From: Enoplolaimus lenunculus
Lineage: Eukaryota; Nematoda; Enoplea; Enoplida; Thoracostomopsidae
Length of the DNA: 64,000 nucleotides
Assembly: GCA_030248215.1 (NCBI GenBank)
Contig: JASANG010002902.1
Location: 62,001-126,000, forward strand
Direction: 5' to 3'
This document shows positions 46,031 through 56,214 of this stretch, piece by piece (position 1 is the stretch's first letter; every line of letters starts with the position of its first letter). The position numbers and the translations under genes were made by a program. Below the pieces are notes generated by a model. That model saw only the letters and a program-made list of their open reading frames with translations, was not told where the DNA came from and made no database searches.

Positions 46031-46423
46031 CGGCCTCTCAAGAGGGTACCCCCCTTGTTATTCGGTTACGGACTGTTATTTATTTTTAACCCACGCTCCG
46101 TCACCCTTCGTTACTGATATATATCCGGTACTGCAACAATCCGTTGCATTAAACGTTTATTTGTGTTGTGTCAATCAATGTTATACGTAGGAATGTATAT
46201 ACTTTCAAAACTAAAGTACGCTTTAAAGTTTCGAAGCCAAATTATTTGGTCCTGGAATCATTTGCGCTACAATTAGGGATAATTGACATTTACGGACTCT
46301 AATTAAGGTATAAGGACTCTATCCGCTTACGAACTCTTATTAGGGATACGGACTCCTATTGAGCCGGACTCAAAATGGGGACCCCCTCTTATTACTCCCC
46401 TCTTATTCGGGTCAATACAGTAT
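46031..46423. mobile_element. Family H element, reverse orientation
   Basis: GAGGGTACCCCCCTTGTTATTC at the left and CTCTTATTCGGGTCAATACAGTA at the right, with CTCTATCCGCTTACGAACTC inside. It is about 390 bp; the left tip is missing. Confidence 0.7.
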
Positions 46424-46530
46424 ACGCGGTTGAGTCGGCGGTATTATTCTGCACGTGTCTTGCTTTTATGCCCTTAAATTAGTTCTGCCTTTAGCATTGA
46501 ATTGTATGTCAAACCGTGCAAAATTTATTC

Positions 46531-46786
46531 CACTGTAAATTCCAACGAATTGAATACTCAACTCAGCTCGCGAGTTAGTTTTATTTGTGAGTTACTCGCA
46601 ATAAGTTTTATCTCAGTCTGAGTTGAGCGGATTTTCGCTATCAGTTGATTTGATACAGGGTGAGTTGCTCAATTAACTCAGATTGAGTTGAATCAACTCA
46701 CAATTCTAAGTTCTGATAGTCCTGACTTAGACTGAGTGATTCAGCTTATTCTGAATTAAAAATAAACTAAATAAAATTTACAGTGT
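46531..46786. mobile_element. Family D MITE, copy 2
   Basis: Ends CACTGTAAATTCCAACGAATT and AAATAAAATTTACAGTG, with GAGTTGA motifs throughout. Confidence 0.8.
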
Positions 46787-46845
46787 ACCGCGTTGTATGT
46801 AATTATTTATTTTTTAGGAAAATAACGCACGGCAGGCTTTTAGGA

Positions 46846-47164
46846 GCACACTTTTGCAACGCTTAGGCATAGGCTTAGGAATGCGCTTACACTGTAAATT
46901 CCAATGAATTGATTATTCAACTCACATAGAGAATTAGCTATTTCGGAATGTTTCTGACTTTAATAACAGTAACACTCTGAGTTGATTTAATTCCGGATGA
47001 GTTGATTAATTAATTAAGAATGAGTTCATTCAATTCAGAATTCTGAGTTCTGAAAGACCATATTCAGAGCTCAGACTTCTGAGTGCATTCAACTCATTCT
47101 GAGTTAAAATTCAATTCACTGGAATTGACAGTGTAATCTACTGTTACGCCCCTAAAAGTAACAT
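46846..47164. mobile_element. Family B element interrupted by a D element
   Basis: The B sequence (GCACACTTTTGCAACGCTTAG, then AGGAATGCGCT) stops at 46888 and resumes after 47135 with ATCTACTGTTACGCCCC and GTAACATTGGCC. Removing the insert and one TA restores the usual B sequence of this region. The far left end of B is missing. Confidence 0.85.
46888..47135. mobile_element. Family D MITE, copy 3, nested in family B
   Basis: TACACTGTAAATTCCAATG at the left and ATTGACAGTGTA at the right, with TA at both edges. The intact host sequence on either side proves a TA target duplication. Confidence 0.9.
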
Positions 47165-48261
47165 TGGCCAAAAAAAGCAATCATATGTTCTTGAAGCTAA
47201 TTTGTTCCAACAGTTTGGATCTATACAGCATATGTCATTCAACGTTTTCTAATAATATCGTTAATATCATTTTAAAGTAAAATTGAATTAAATCAAGGCC
47301 ATATGGACAAAATAGGAAACAGCGAAAGAAATGAAAAATGGGCGTTAAAGTCTAAATTTGGCATTTGCGTAGTGAATGACATAGAAACCGAATATATTTA
47401 ATTATGGGTGTTTTGAACGGTAAAACTACGTTATTGCTCTATATTGTGGTACAATGCATGATTTTTAAGGAGTTCTATAAGCCTTAGCCTAAGGGTTTTT
47501 TTCGTAATCTTGAAACTCATATATACACTTAAATTTCGAAAAAAAACATCTTGTGTTTGTCTTTAAAAAATACTTTAGCAAGTTTACCTGGTTACGAATA
47601 AGATTTAGGCCAAGATAATTCCGATCTATGCAGGAAACGACCACTAAGCAACATTAATTTACACTCGTGGATAAGTATTTTAGACTGTAAAAATAGGGTA
47701 TTGGGTTGAAATTCTTCGAAATCAACTAAAGTCAACCGGTAACCCTGTCCGTGGTGTTTGTTCGTTAAACTTATACGTTCAAGAGCGTCCTCAAGGGGAC
47801 GAGAAGCATTGGGAGTAGTGCCCCCCAAATTTGGCTTGTTCTCCCAAATGGCCTCGGTCACATTTTGAGTTTAAGTTAAGTTTTTCGATCCTTTTTGAGT
47901 TTTAAAAAATTTCAACAACAAGTTTAAATCATACGTAGCTCAACGTGGACATTGCGTTCCCACCTCTCACAAATAGTCGGTGCGTCCAAGTGTAATTTTC
48001 TGCGGACTCCATTGAATATGTTTCGTCCTTTTCAATACAGAGGTTTCGTTAAAACGATTATTTCTGAAGATTTTCCGAGTTCAACGGGGACATTGTCAAT
48101 TAGTATCTGTAACCCTTTCACTCATGGAGTATACTATGATCAACTATTAATATAAATAATATACTAACAATACAGACACTGTGAGCAGTGTTTAGCAATT
48201 CTAACATACGCAGTGCAAAATCTACACAAGACGTGAGAGCCACCTCGGTCTCGAGCATCAA
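47165..48261. other. Intergenic DNA with two repeat-free open frames
   Basis: A minus-strand frame (47592-47861, 89 codons, opening on GTG) and a plus-strand frame (47952-48155) contain no repeat-family sequence. The minus frame has even amino-acid use and could be an exon, but I recognise no domain and see no convincing pair of splice sites. Confidence 0.3.
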
Positions 48262-48330
48262 GCTCCTATAGTACAGTGGATATCGTAAAGGCGTCCCATC
48301 TGAGAGACTGGGGATCGAATTTTACCTTGA
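48262..48330 (+). ncRNA. tRNA-like segment
   Basis: A-box TAGTACAGTGG (48269-48279) and a weaker B box GGGATCGAATTT about 32 bases later. Stems do not pair fully. Probably a tRNA-derived SINE or pseudogene. Confidence 0.45.
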
Positions 48331-48737
48331 AATTACACTTCATACTAAATTGAAAATATTCATCTGAGAAAGGGTTAAATTCTAAAATATAAAGACACAT
48401 AGTATGGCTCAGCGTTGCCCAGAGCCTTATTTCTGCGACTTAACCAAACGACGAAAGTTACTGAATTTAGCTAAACAAAACAACCCACTTACCTGAACTT
48501 TATTGCTGATGATAAAATAACGAGATTCGAGCCAATATATTTAACGCGCGCTTTACTAGCTAGTAAACAAATGGTGTATTTATTTATTCCGCACTCAGTT
48601 ACCGCTCTGATCAATCGAATTCAAAAATACTACGCATTATGCTTAGTTCGGACGGGTTTACCCAAGTGACAGATTGCCAAAGTTTACCCGATATACTCAT
48701 ATATTATAGCGTAAATATATAATAAATTTTTTTAAAA

Positions 48738-48912
48738 ATGAATAACATAGCTAAATATTGTATTGTTTTACTTTTCATTTTTAAAATTGGATGCATCGAT
48801 TCAAATAATTTAATTTTCAACGACATTCCATCTGATGATCGGCTCTGCTTTGAATCGAAACAGCAGTGCCTTCGGGGTTGCAGGCCATTTAAATGTAGAA
48901 ATTTTTACAGCG
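48738..48912 (+). CDS. Small secreted cysteine-rich protein, exon 1
   Basis: The ATG at 48738 opens a 58-codon exon. Residues 1-19 or so form a hydrophobic signal peptide, followed by a mature part with four closely spaced cysteines (pattern C-x6-C-x3-C-x4-C). The exon can end at the donor GCG|GTAAGT (48912/48913), in phase 1. Upstream is AT-rich, with no TATA box I can place. I do not recognise the family; disulphide-rich secreted peptides include defence, signalling and venom-type molecules, and nothing here chooses between them. Confidence 0.55.
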
Positions 48913-49092
48913 GTAAGTTATCGGGCGACGACAGTATTCGCTAATATTTACTTTGTAGCATTTATCACCAGTTGGTAATTAGGTTTTCTGGTGTTCAAAC
49001 CGGTGAACGCTGACGTCATAAAATTATTTAGCACATTTTTCGCGTTTGATTTATGCTACTTTTGTTGCTAATTTTGACATCAACAAGTGTAG

Positions 49093-49301
49093 GATTTCGA
49101 CAGCTTACGAAACAGTCACTAACTGGTAATAGATGCTATATGTGTTTGAGAATATGTGCTCCTGAATATTATTGCGAAACAGTTTGTTTAAATTTTCCAC
49201 AGGGCGGATATAAGTTTCGGATGATACCAAAATTCCAGCAAACACTGTACATTAAACCCGTTAATTTTGTTCCCTCATGGATACTATCCATTTCATTTTA
49301 A
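49093..49301 (+). CDS. Small secreted cysteine-rich protein, probable exon 2
   Basis: After a 180-bp intron, the acceptor GTGTAG at 49090-49092 gives the phase matching exon 1 and continues an open frame to the stop at 49299-49301. It adds five more cysteines in about 22 residues, then a Cys-free tail. Other acceptors nearby (49103, 49115) are out of phase. The odd total of nine mature cysteines and the plain tail mean the true 3' structure may differ, for example with a further intron. Confidence 0.42.
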
Positions 49302-49522
49302 ATCTAATTTTCAAACTATAGCATTTAAATCCGAATGATTTTGTTCTGCACATTAGCATATTATTGCTAAAGACTGCTCATTGCACATGTACGCGCAGAG
49401 TACAATTAGTTAATATGCTGTATTTATGGTGCAAACTTTATTTGCTACCCGTACCAGCAGGCAACTGGTTACGTGCAGAGTTGAGCTCAATCCACGCTTT
49501 ATGTATACGTATAAAAAATTTC

Positions 49523-49762
49523 GGCCCAAGCTACTTTTAGGGGTGTCCAGCGTCCACATTTCTGGTGAGTCTGTAAAAGAGTATGTTTAGATTCTAGATT
49601 ATATTTTTTGCATACACAAAGGTTTAGGCTTAGGCTTAGAAACACACTTTTGCAGCGCGTAGGATTTTACGCTTAGAAACACACTTTTGCAACGCATTGG
49701 CTTAGTCTTAGGCTTAGGAATACGCTTAATGCACTGTTACGCCGCTAAAAGTAACGTTGGCC
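49523..49762. mobile_element. Family B MITE, long copy
   Basis: Ends CGGCCCAAGCTACTTTTAGG and CTAAAAGTAACGTTGGCC. An internal block (TTAGAAACACACTTTTGCA) is present twice. Flanks AAAATTTC and AAAACTTT match at 6 of 8. Confidence 0.8.
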
Positions 49763-50308
49763 AAAACTTTTATGCCCATGAATCGAGACCAAAAACCCTT
49801 GCAACAGTTAATTTTGAAATTTTAGTTTGTTAGAATTTTCAAACTTCTTGACTGTCACTTAAATCTTACATGACGTAGTCGCTTTTATTTCATGTAATCA
49901 TACGTTTTCACATCAAAATCCCAGGTATGACCCTAAATTTGTAAACTACGAGGTATACAATTAGACTGATTTCTGCATAATTTTTTGCCAATAAACTGGT
50001 TAATGATATGATATTTTGGTTTCAGATTCGTGTACTTCGACCAAATGTGAAGTGTCACTTTGCTGTGTTGTTTCAGCAAGCGCTCGAGCGCAATATTTTT
50101 CACAGTTTTGGATGTCAAAATTTCCTTGAATGTCACGATTACGAAACATCGTCATTATAATGAATTTTGTTAACTTTTTCACCGATTTCAGTACAGGATC
50201 AATGTTAATTAAATAAATATTTGAAAATATATTAATCGCTAACGGGTAGGTAATGTTAGTCTGCGAAAGCTTTGTAGAACTGGCGTTAATGCAAACTTTA
50301 ATTATTTG
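49763..50308. other. Intergenic DNA, nothing identified
   Basis: The part near 49905-50200 contains GTACTTCGACCAAATGTGA and similar motifs that recall the foldback family at 45198-45840, without termini. Confidence 0.4.
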
Positions 50309-50615
50309 ACATTGGCTGCGTTTCTGAAACCTTACTTCAGTACAACTTAGTACTTTAAGTATGCGCTAAGTAGTTACTTAAATTATTTTGTCGTTTTTAA
50401 AAGCGTACTTAAGTTGAATAAATCGTTAAGTCGCTGACTAAATATGAAATATTACAAATTCACTCGTTCGGGCTTACTATTTTTGGTCTAATTGAAATTG
50501 TACACTCACAGTGTCTGCTTAGACAATCTGTTACTTCCTTATCATGACAATCGCTCCCATTTGGTCTGTTTTTGGCTAGAAAGTTAAGTATTTACTTAAA
50601 TCAGTGCGCAATTTT
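50309..50615. mobile_element. Family L element, copy 2
   Basis: Starts TTGGCTGCGTTTCTGAAACC followed by TTACTTCAGTACAACTTAG. The interior has TTAAGTCGCTGACTAAAT as in 14214-14508. The right end is eroded (GTTAAGTATTTACTTAAATC). Confidence 0.6.
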
Positions 50616-51023
50616 CTTTTACTAAATATTAATAGCAAATTTTATTTTTGAACCGTGTTGAAATGAAGTATAGTCTGAGTAGTCCGTTTTGCATCCGGCA
50701 GTGTTGACCACTAAATCTAAAATGCATACAACGTTTTTTGCCGGACGGTATTGCAATATATGAACACGAAACCCGAAGATATTGGCGAGCGCAGTATAAC
50801 CTGGATGGTGCAAAATTGAGCACGTTTTGTCTGTTACTTACAAACGAGATTTAGGTTCATAGCAAAATGTTCCGTTGCAAATATGTAAAATAGACTGAGT
50901 GAAAATAGTTTGCAACTCAATTTTGCAATACTTTATATCGTAAACAAATAAGTGAGTGTCAAAGATAGAATACCGTTTCTATTTATGGCCAAGGATTTTT
51001 ACTAACATAACAATCGGTTTTCT
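50616..51023. other. Intergenic DNA, nothing recognised
   Basis: Two overlapping short minus-strand frames only; no domain seen. Confidence 0.45.
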
Positions 51024-51323
51024 GGTCCATGTAAACATCAGGAGCGGAACGTTTTTTCTGTGGGACGGCAATAGTGTAAGCTTAAGATTTAGACTAATTT
51101 TTTTGCTTGGCTTAGGCTTGGCTTAGGACTTAGGCTTAGGAAAATGCTTATTCTTGCGTTTAGGCTTAGGCTTAGGCTTAGGAAAATGCTCATTCTTGCG
51201 TTTAGGCTTAGGCTTAGGCTTAGGAAAATGCTCATTCTTGCGTTTAGGCTTAAGGCTTAGGCTTTTGCTTAGGCTTAGACATATCCTTATAATACTGTTG
51301 CACCCCTGTTTGTTACAACGGCC
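51024..51323. mobile_element. Family A MITE with a tripled internal module
   Basis: Ends GGTCCATGTAAACATCAGG and CCCTGTTTGTTACAACGGCC. A module of about 49 bp (AAAATGCTCATTCTTGCG plus TTAGGC units) is repeated three times between about 51140 and 51255, making this copy 300 bp long. Confidence 0.85.
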
Positions 51324-51414
51324 GTTTCCTTAATAAAAATAAGGTTCGAATGTGGCTATAAATGTTCTCCATATGAAACTGAGCCAATTTATAAAATAAG
51401 TGCGGTGATAGTAG

Positions 51415-51500
51415 TATTCGCATTTTCCTAAGCGTAAGCAAAAAAGAGTCTAAAGCTTAAACGTACTCTATTGCAGTGCCGCAGAAAATACGTTCCTCAA
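51415..51500. mobile_element. Family A fragment
   Basis: CCTAAGCGTAAGCAAAAAAG, then AAAGCTTAAACGTACTCTA and ATACGTTCC: a short reverse copy lacking ends. Confidence 0.55.
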
Positions 51501-51740
51501 TCTAATTAAACTCGATTTCGGTGTCACAAAAGAAGTTTGTGGAGTGACGTGCACCGCTTCGAGTATGATGCAACACAAACAGCTGCGTATATTGGAGGCA
51601 ACTTCGAGTTTATCAGAGCTTATCATAACAGTATCCCGTCATTATTAACACTGTAAACCCTAAATGACACAAATTTGTTTCATTTCATACAGTCCTTTTG
51701 CTAATACTGATGCCGACGTAGCGAAAATTTCAGAAATCTG

Positions 51741-51945
51741 GGCCTATGAATAGAACAGGGCCGAAACGTTTATGACGGGACTGTAATTGAGTAAACTTAA
51801 CCTTACGCCTATTTTTGCTTAGACTAAGGTTTAGGCTTAGGCTTAGATATAGGTTCATTCTTACGCTTAGGCTTAGGCTTAGGCGTAGGCTTAGGGTTAG
51901 GAATATGCATATACTGCTATTCCGGCCCTGTTCTATACATCGGCC
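51741..51945. mobile_element. Family A hAT-like MITE
   Basis: 205 bp, ends GGCCTATGAATAGAACAGGG and CCCTGTTCTATACATCGGCC. Exact 8-bp duplication GAAATCTG (51733-51740, 51946-51953). Confidence 0.92.
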
Positions 51946-51953
51946 GAAATCTG

Positions 51954-52735
51954 AAAGAAATTCTTCTTTCGATTATTGTACTATTTTCTCTCTTCTGGGG
52001 CAAGCTGACTCACGGGGCGCGGCTGCCGCTGGGATTGCTAGCTCCACGCCAAGCCACGCTGACAAATGAAGTGCCAGCACCACTTCCATTCCTGGGGCCT
52101 CTGTAACACATTTCGACCCTGGGTAAAAAGAAGATGTTTTGCGTATTGCGACTGACCTCTGTAAATCATTTCGGAGCTTCAATGGAGCAAACAAATCTCC
52201 CGGTGGCCGAATCGGCGTTGCACTTTTGTAGTCCTTTATGATTCATGCCGGACTTTTTTGGTGGCATTTGCCGGGATGACGGGATTTGGCAGACGTAGCT
52301 TCGGCTTTGTAATTAGGCCTAAAGCAGTACTTGGCACGCTTTAGCACCATTTGATGTCTACGCTTTGATTACAAATCTACCAAAAACAAAGAGAATCAAA
52401 ATTGATTTGAAAAATGTCCTCGTGTTTAACGATGTGTATACAAGCTATTTAAACAGCCAATCAAAATAATAAACACTACTATTAACGCTTAGGTTCTGGC
52501 AAAAGGAACTGCTTCGGTTTACTTCGGTTGGCAGCTCGGCCCGGTCTGCTTAGGCCCGCGGACCCAAAATGTCGGCCCGGGCCGGTTCCAACCCGGATAC
52601 GAGCCATTTCGCGTCTAATCAAATAACTTGTTTTGTTGTAATTAAATCTAACTAAAATTCTAACTTTTAGTTTGTTATGCCCCCGTTAAATACTATGATT
52701 AACGATTCCCAAAGCTTGCCTTTATGGCTGAACTT
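51954..52735. other. Intergenic DNA
   Basis: No gene recognised. A GC-rich patch with repeated CGGCCCGG motifs lies at about 52530-52610, similar in composition to 24085-24205. Confidence 0.45.
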
Positions 52736-52934
52736 GGCCCATATGATGATCAGGGGTGGAACGTTTTTTTCTACCGGACTGCAATAGAGTAAGCTTAAGC
52801 GTTAGACAAATTTTTTACTTATGCTTAGGTTTAGGCTCAGGCGTAGCCTTCGGTATAAACTCATTCCAAGGCTTAGGCTTAATAGGTTTAGGTAAATGCT
52901 TATACACAGTGGTCCTGTTCTGTTACCTTGCCCG
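52736..52934. mobile_element. Family A MITE
   Basis: Left end GGCCCATATGATGATCAGG and right end CCTGTTCTGTTACCTTGCCC, with the subterminal AGAGTAAGCTTAAGC block and scattered TTAGGC units. Confidence 0.8.
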
Positions 52935-53467
52935 GAAAACTTCATAACTACATGTTTCTAGAACAATACGATACTGTGCAAACACTGTTTCCATTAATAT
53001 CTAAAACAGATTTAGACAATATTTGTCTGGTAATCTGAGAATTTAGCGTTTTTATCAGCAAGTGAACCAGCAAAAGCTTGTGTGCTAGCGGTAAAATTGC
53101 CAGGAACCGTTCAGCATCCTAATATTGGCTCTAAAAGGTGTTCATCTAAAAATTTCAACACTCTTTACAGCGTTTAAACCGGCACTTGATAGTCTTTGGT
53201 GAGTTAAAACCGTTCTTGTAAATATTTGCATCGGTATATAATTTCGGTTCAATTTTCGATGTGACCAATGCAAATCCGGTCGCTTGGACAGATAATCAAC
53301 TTCGGTGCCTAAAACAAACAAGGATATCCCATCGTTTAATACGTCGAGTGATTTCTCTGCGTCTAAAATGTATAATTTCTTATTAAATAAAGTTTTCAAC
53401 AAAAACAAACCACACAACCTTATGCAAGATGTCAAAATCGGCAAAATTTGACCAATCGAGAAACTGC
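52935..53467. other. Intergenic DNA with a repeat-free open frame
   Basis: A 110-codon minus-strand frame (53142-53474) partly overlaps the next element. No domain or splice context is recognisable, and it is probably chance. Confidence 0.35.
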
Positions 53468-53844
53468 GGTTCATGTAGAGATCAGGGGCAGAACGTTTTT
53501 CTGTGGGACTGCAATAGAATAAGCTTAAGCTTTAGACAATTTTTTTGCTTGGCTTTAGGCTAGGCTTAGGCTTAGGCTTAGAGATATGCTCATTTTTACG
53601 CTTAGGCTTAGGAATAAACTCATTGTTACGGTTAGGCTTTAGGCTTAGGAATATGCTCATTTTTACGCTTATGCTTAGGCGTAAGAACAACCTCATTGTT
53701 ACGCTTAGGCTTAGGCTTAGGCTAAGGAATATGCTCATTTTTACGCTTATGCTTAGGCTTAGGAACAAAACTCATTGATACGCTTAGGCTTAGGCTTAGA
53801 AATATGCTTATACTACTGTTCCGACCCTGTTCTTTACATTGGCC
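53468..53844. mobile_element. Family A MITE, longest copy
   Basis: 377 bp, ends GGTTCATGTAGAGATCAGG and CCTGTTCTTTACATTGGCC. At least five TTAGGC blocks alternate with ATATGCTCATTTTTACGC and AACTCATTGTTACG spacers, so the internal module has expanded. Flanks GAAACTGC and GCAACTCC match at 6 of 8. It lies 137 bp upstream of the DEG/ENaC exon. Confidence 0.88.
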
Positions 53845-53981
53845 GCAACTCCATACAAGTATTAATGAAAATCTAACAACGGTGATATTATCGTCCAAAA
53901 GGCAGTGAAATATAGCCAAAGCGGAACGCATGCGCTTGTCGATACTCAATTGAACGCAATATATACCGGCAATTTTTTCAG

Positions 53982-55555
53982 TCTAAGTTTTGCTACAATA
54001 ACAAGACTTTCAATTCAAAAGTCGAGTTTAACTGAAAATCATTGCGATACCATGGTTGTGAACAAAAGCGAAATAAGCGTCATCAACGTTAAGCAGTCAG
54101 ATCAACGTGGACTCGAACGAACGGCACCAGGTCAAAACCAATTTTCGCCCGTGGAACATAAGAAACAAACCTTAAGCAATGGACCCTCAACCCAAGTTGA
54201 ACGATTAGCGTCTGTCGATATGCATGGCATCAGTTGGATTCTAACGTCACATTCAATTCAATCCAAAACGTTTTGGCTGACACTTCAAATTACATTCGCA
54301 GTTTTGTTTGTCGCGAGCGTCGGCGAAAATTTCGTTTCGTTTTGGAACAGTTCAGCGACAATCAGCATCACCGCGTCCGAAGAAGAGTCAATTCAACTGC
54401 CGTATATTTACGTTTGCCCGATCAACTTTTTAGACTACTCGAGCATTGCGAGCATGAGCTCCGAGCAAAAGTTGCTCTTTCGTGATTTTTCAATTGATTA
54501 TTATCAAATTTTCGGCTGGTATTCGCGAGCGTTGTTGTCGCCAAACGCTGACAATCCGATCGATATGTCGGTATACGATTCCATTTTTACTGGACACAAT
54601 TTCGGTATCAGTGACGGTGGAAAACCACCCGGCGGTTTGCCGTCGATCCGAACCAGTTTTGCCAGCTTACAAGCGGACGGAATCGACGCTGTGTTGAACG
54701 CGAGTGTTCGCGCACGTGATTTATTTGTCAAATGCATTCTGAATAGTGTTTCGTTCAACTGTATCGACTACGTATCTGAGATATTTGACGAAAAGTACGG
54801 CACATGTTTCGTTGTCCGGCCACACGGCGTTGAAACCGAGTACACTCAAGGTGTACAAATACTTCTAGATTTAAACCTACGCAGTGTGCCAAATAACACA
54901 TTTTTAGTTCCACTTTTCAACGGGGTTTCGTTGAAATTTTCAAATCAACTCGAACCGCCGTCACTCGGGCAATTGGTTGAAATTCCGCCGGGATTTTATA
55001 ACCAAATTTTGCTCATAATGTCAAACTATTCACGGGTCAATGTGACCACTGGAACGCGACAAAAATGGTGCAGTAATGTATTGCGTAAGCATAAAGCGCT
55101 TCGAATGCAGTATTATACTGAAGAAAGTTGTCAGTACGATTGTTTGATTACGCATTGCATACATCATTTCAACTGTTTGCTGCTGATTACGAAAACGTTT
55201 ATCACTGATGATTACAGACATTTGCCGTACTGCCGTAAAGATCAAAAATACGCTTGTCAAGTGCAAATTGAACAAACTAACGAGTCGAGTGAAGTTCAAT
55301 CGTGCTACGACCGATGTAATCCGCCGTGTGACGCCGTAGAATACGATATTTCGAGTATGAGCGAGTTGAAATTTCAACCCAACTCAAGTTTTAGTCCAAT
55401 CCAAACGTCAGCCAAATCGCCGTACCCTGACACCGATGATGTGTTTGAGTTTCATCAAGATCACGTTTGGTTCAGTGTTCAATATAAATGGGAAGCGAAT
55501 CAGTTGCTCAGTGAAAGTGTTCCGGCAACGGTGCCTCGATTTGTGTCCGCAGTTG
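53982..55555 (+). CDS. DEG/ENaC-family sodium channel subunit, large 5' exon (partial gene)
   Basis: An acceptor AATTTTTTCAG (53971-53981) opens this exon; translation probably starts at ATG 54052, the first in the long frame. From there, residues 57-59 (MHG) hold the conserved cytoplasmic His-Gly gating motif. TM1 spans about 73-98, followed by LPYIYVCPINF, the usual post-TM1 segment. A large extracellular domain has a cysteine-rich region at about 335-430, including ESCQYDC, PYCRKD and CNPPCDAVEYD. The last conserved piece, VPRFVSAVG, is the pre-TM2 region. A GC-type donor GTTG|GCAAGT at 55555/55556 would split the Gly codon, where the family usually continues to the pore. TM2 and the selectivity filter are not in this exon. 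The family forms trimeric amiloride-sensitive Na+ channels in the plasma membrane. The ligand or stimulus cannot be told. Confidence 0.85.
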
Positions 55556-55588
55556 GCAAGTTGTTGATTTCAAGTGATAACTTTTATG

Positions 55589-55737
55589 GTCCATGTTACT
55601 TTAAGGGGCGTCCAGGAATCTGGTGGGTCTATAAAAGAGTAGGTTTAGATTCTTGATTAAATTTTTGCTCAGGCTTTAGCTTTAAGGCTTATGAATACGC
55701 TTAATCTGCGGTTACGCCCCTTAAAGTAACATTGGCC
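55589..55737. mobile_element. Family B hAT-like MITE just after the DEG/ENaC exon
   Basis: 149 bp, ends GGTCCATGTTACTTTAAGG and CCTTAAAGTAACATTGGCC. Exact 8-bp duplication ACTTTTAT (55581-55588, 55738-55745). The channel frame reads into it for about 22 codons before a TGA at 55654-55656, making a false C-terminus. Confidence 0.93.
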
Positions 55738-55811
55738 ACTTTTATTATGAATTGCGACGGCTAAGTTTAGAGTCAACAAAATAGGTTTAAAGTAATAGTG
55801 AAAATGTGCTT

Positions 55812-55866
55812 TGTGCACTGCAAAAAATGGTTAGTCAAATTGACTCTCCGAAATATAGGCTTTTCC
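55812..55866. mobile_element. Family C left-end fragment
   Basis: TGTGCACTGCAAAAAATGG, AGTCAAATTGACTC and CGAAATATAGGCTTTTCC, then similarity stops. Confidence 0.7.
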
Positions 55867-56214
55867 TTAAATTCGGTTAAATATTTGGGTGTCAAATATT
55901 TCTATATAATTAAAGCTGGAAATATCCACATACGTATTTTGCATAGCGTTCTTCTAGTAGTTGTTGTATGCAAACCACAACCCATATATACTGTTTATAA
56001 AATATGATATTGTAAAGAAGTAAAGTTATGTAAAGTCAAACCAAATGTATTAAAGGAAACTATTGGTCAGTTTTCAGGCAGGAATAAAATGTTTTGTAAT
56101 AATAAATATCTCTATGGTTGCAAATATTCAACCACGTTGACCAGTATATATAAAGAAAATGATTATCTCCAAGGGAACGTTGCTTGCACTCTCAGTTGAC
56201 AAATACAATGAATA

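Noticed and set aside
53468-53844. Open frames rich in Pro-Lys (PKPKPKRKNE) or Leu-Arg/Leu-Ser repeats at many loci
   Set aside because: They are translations of TTAGGC arrays in family A and B elements, in every frame and on both strands, and end where the elements end. They are not genes.
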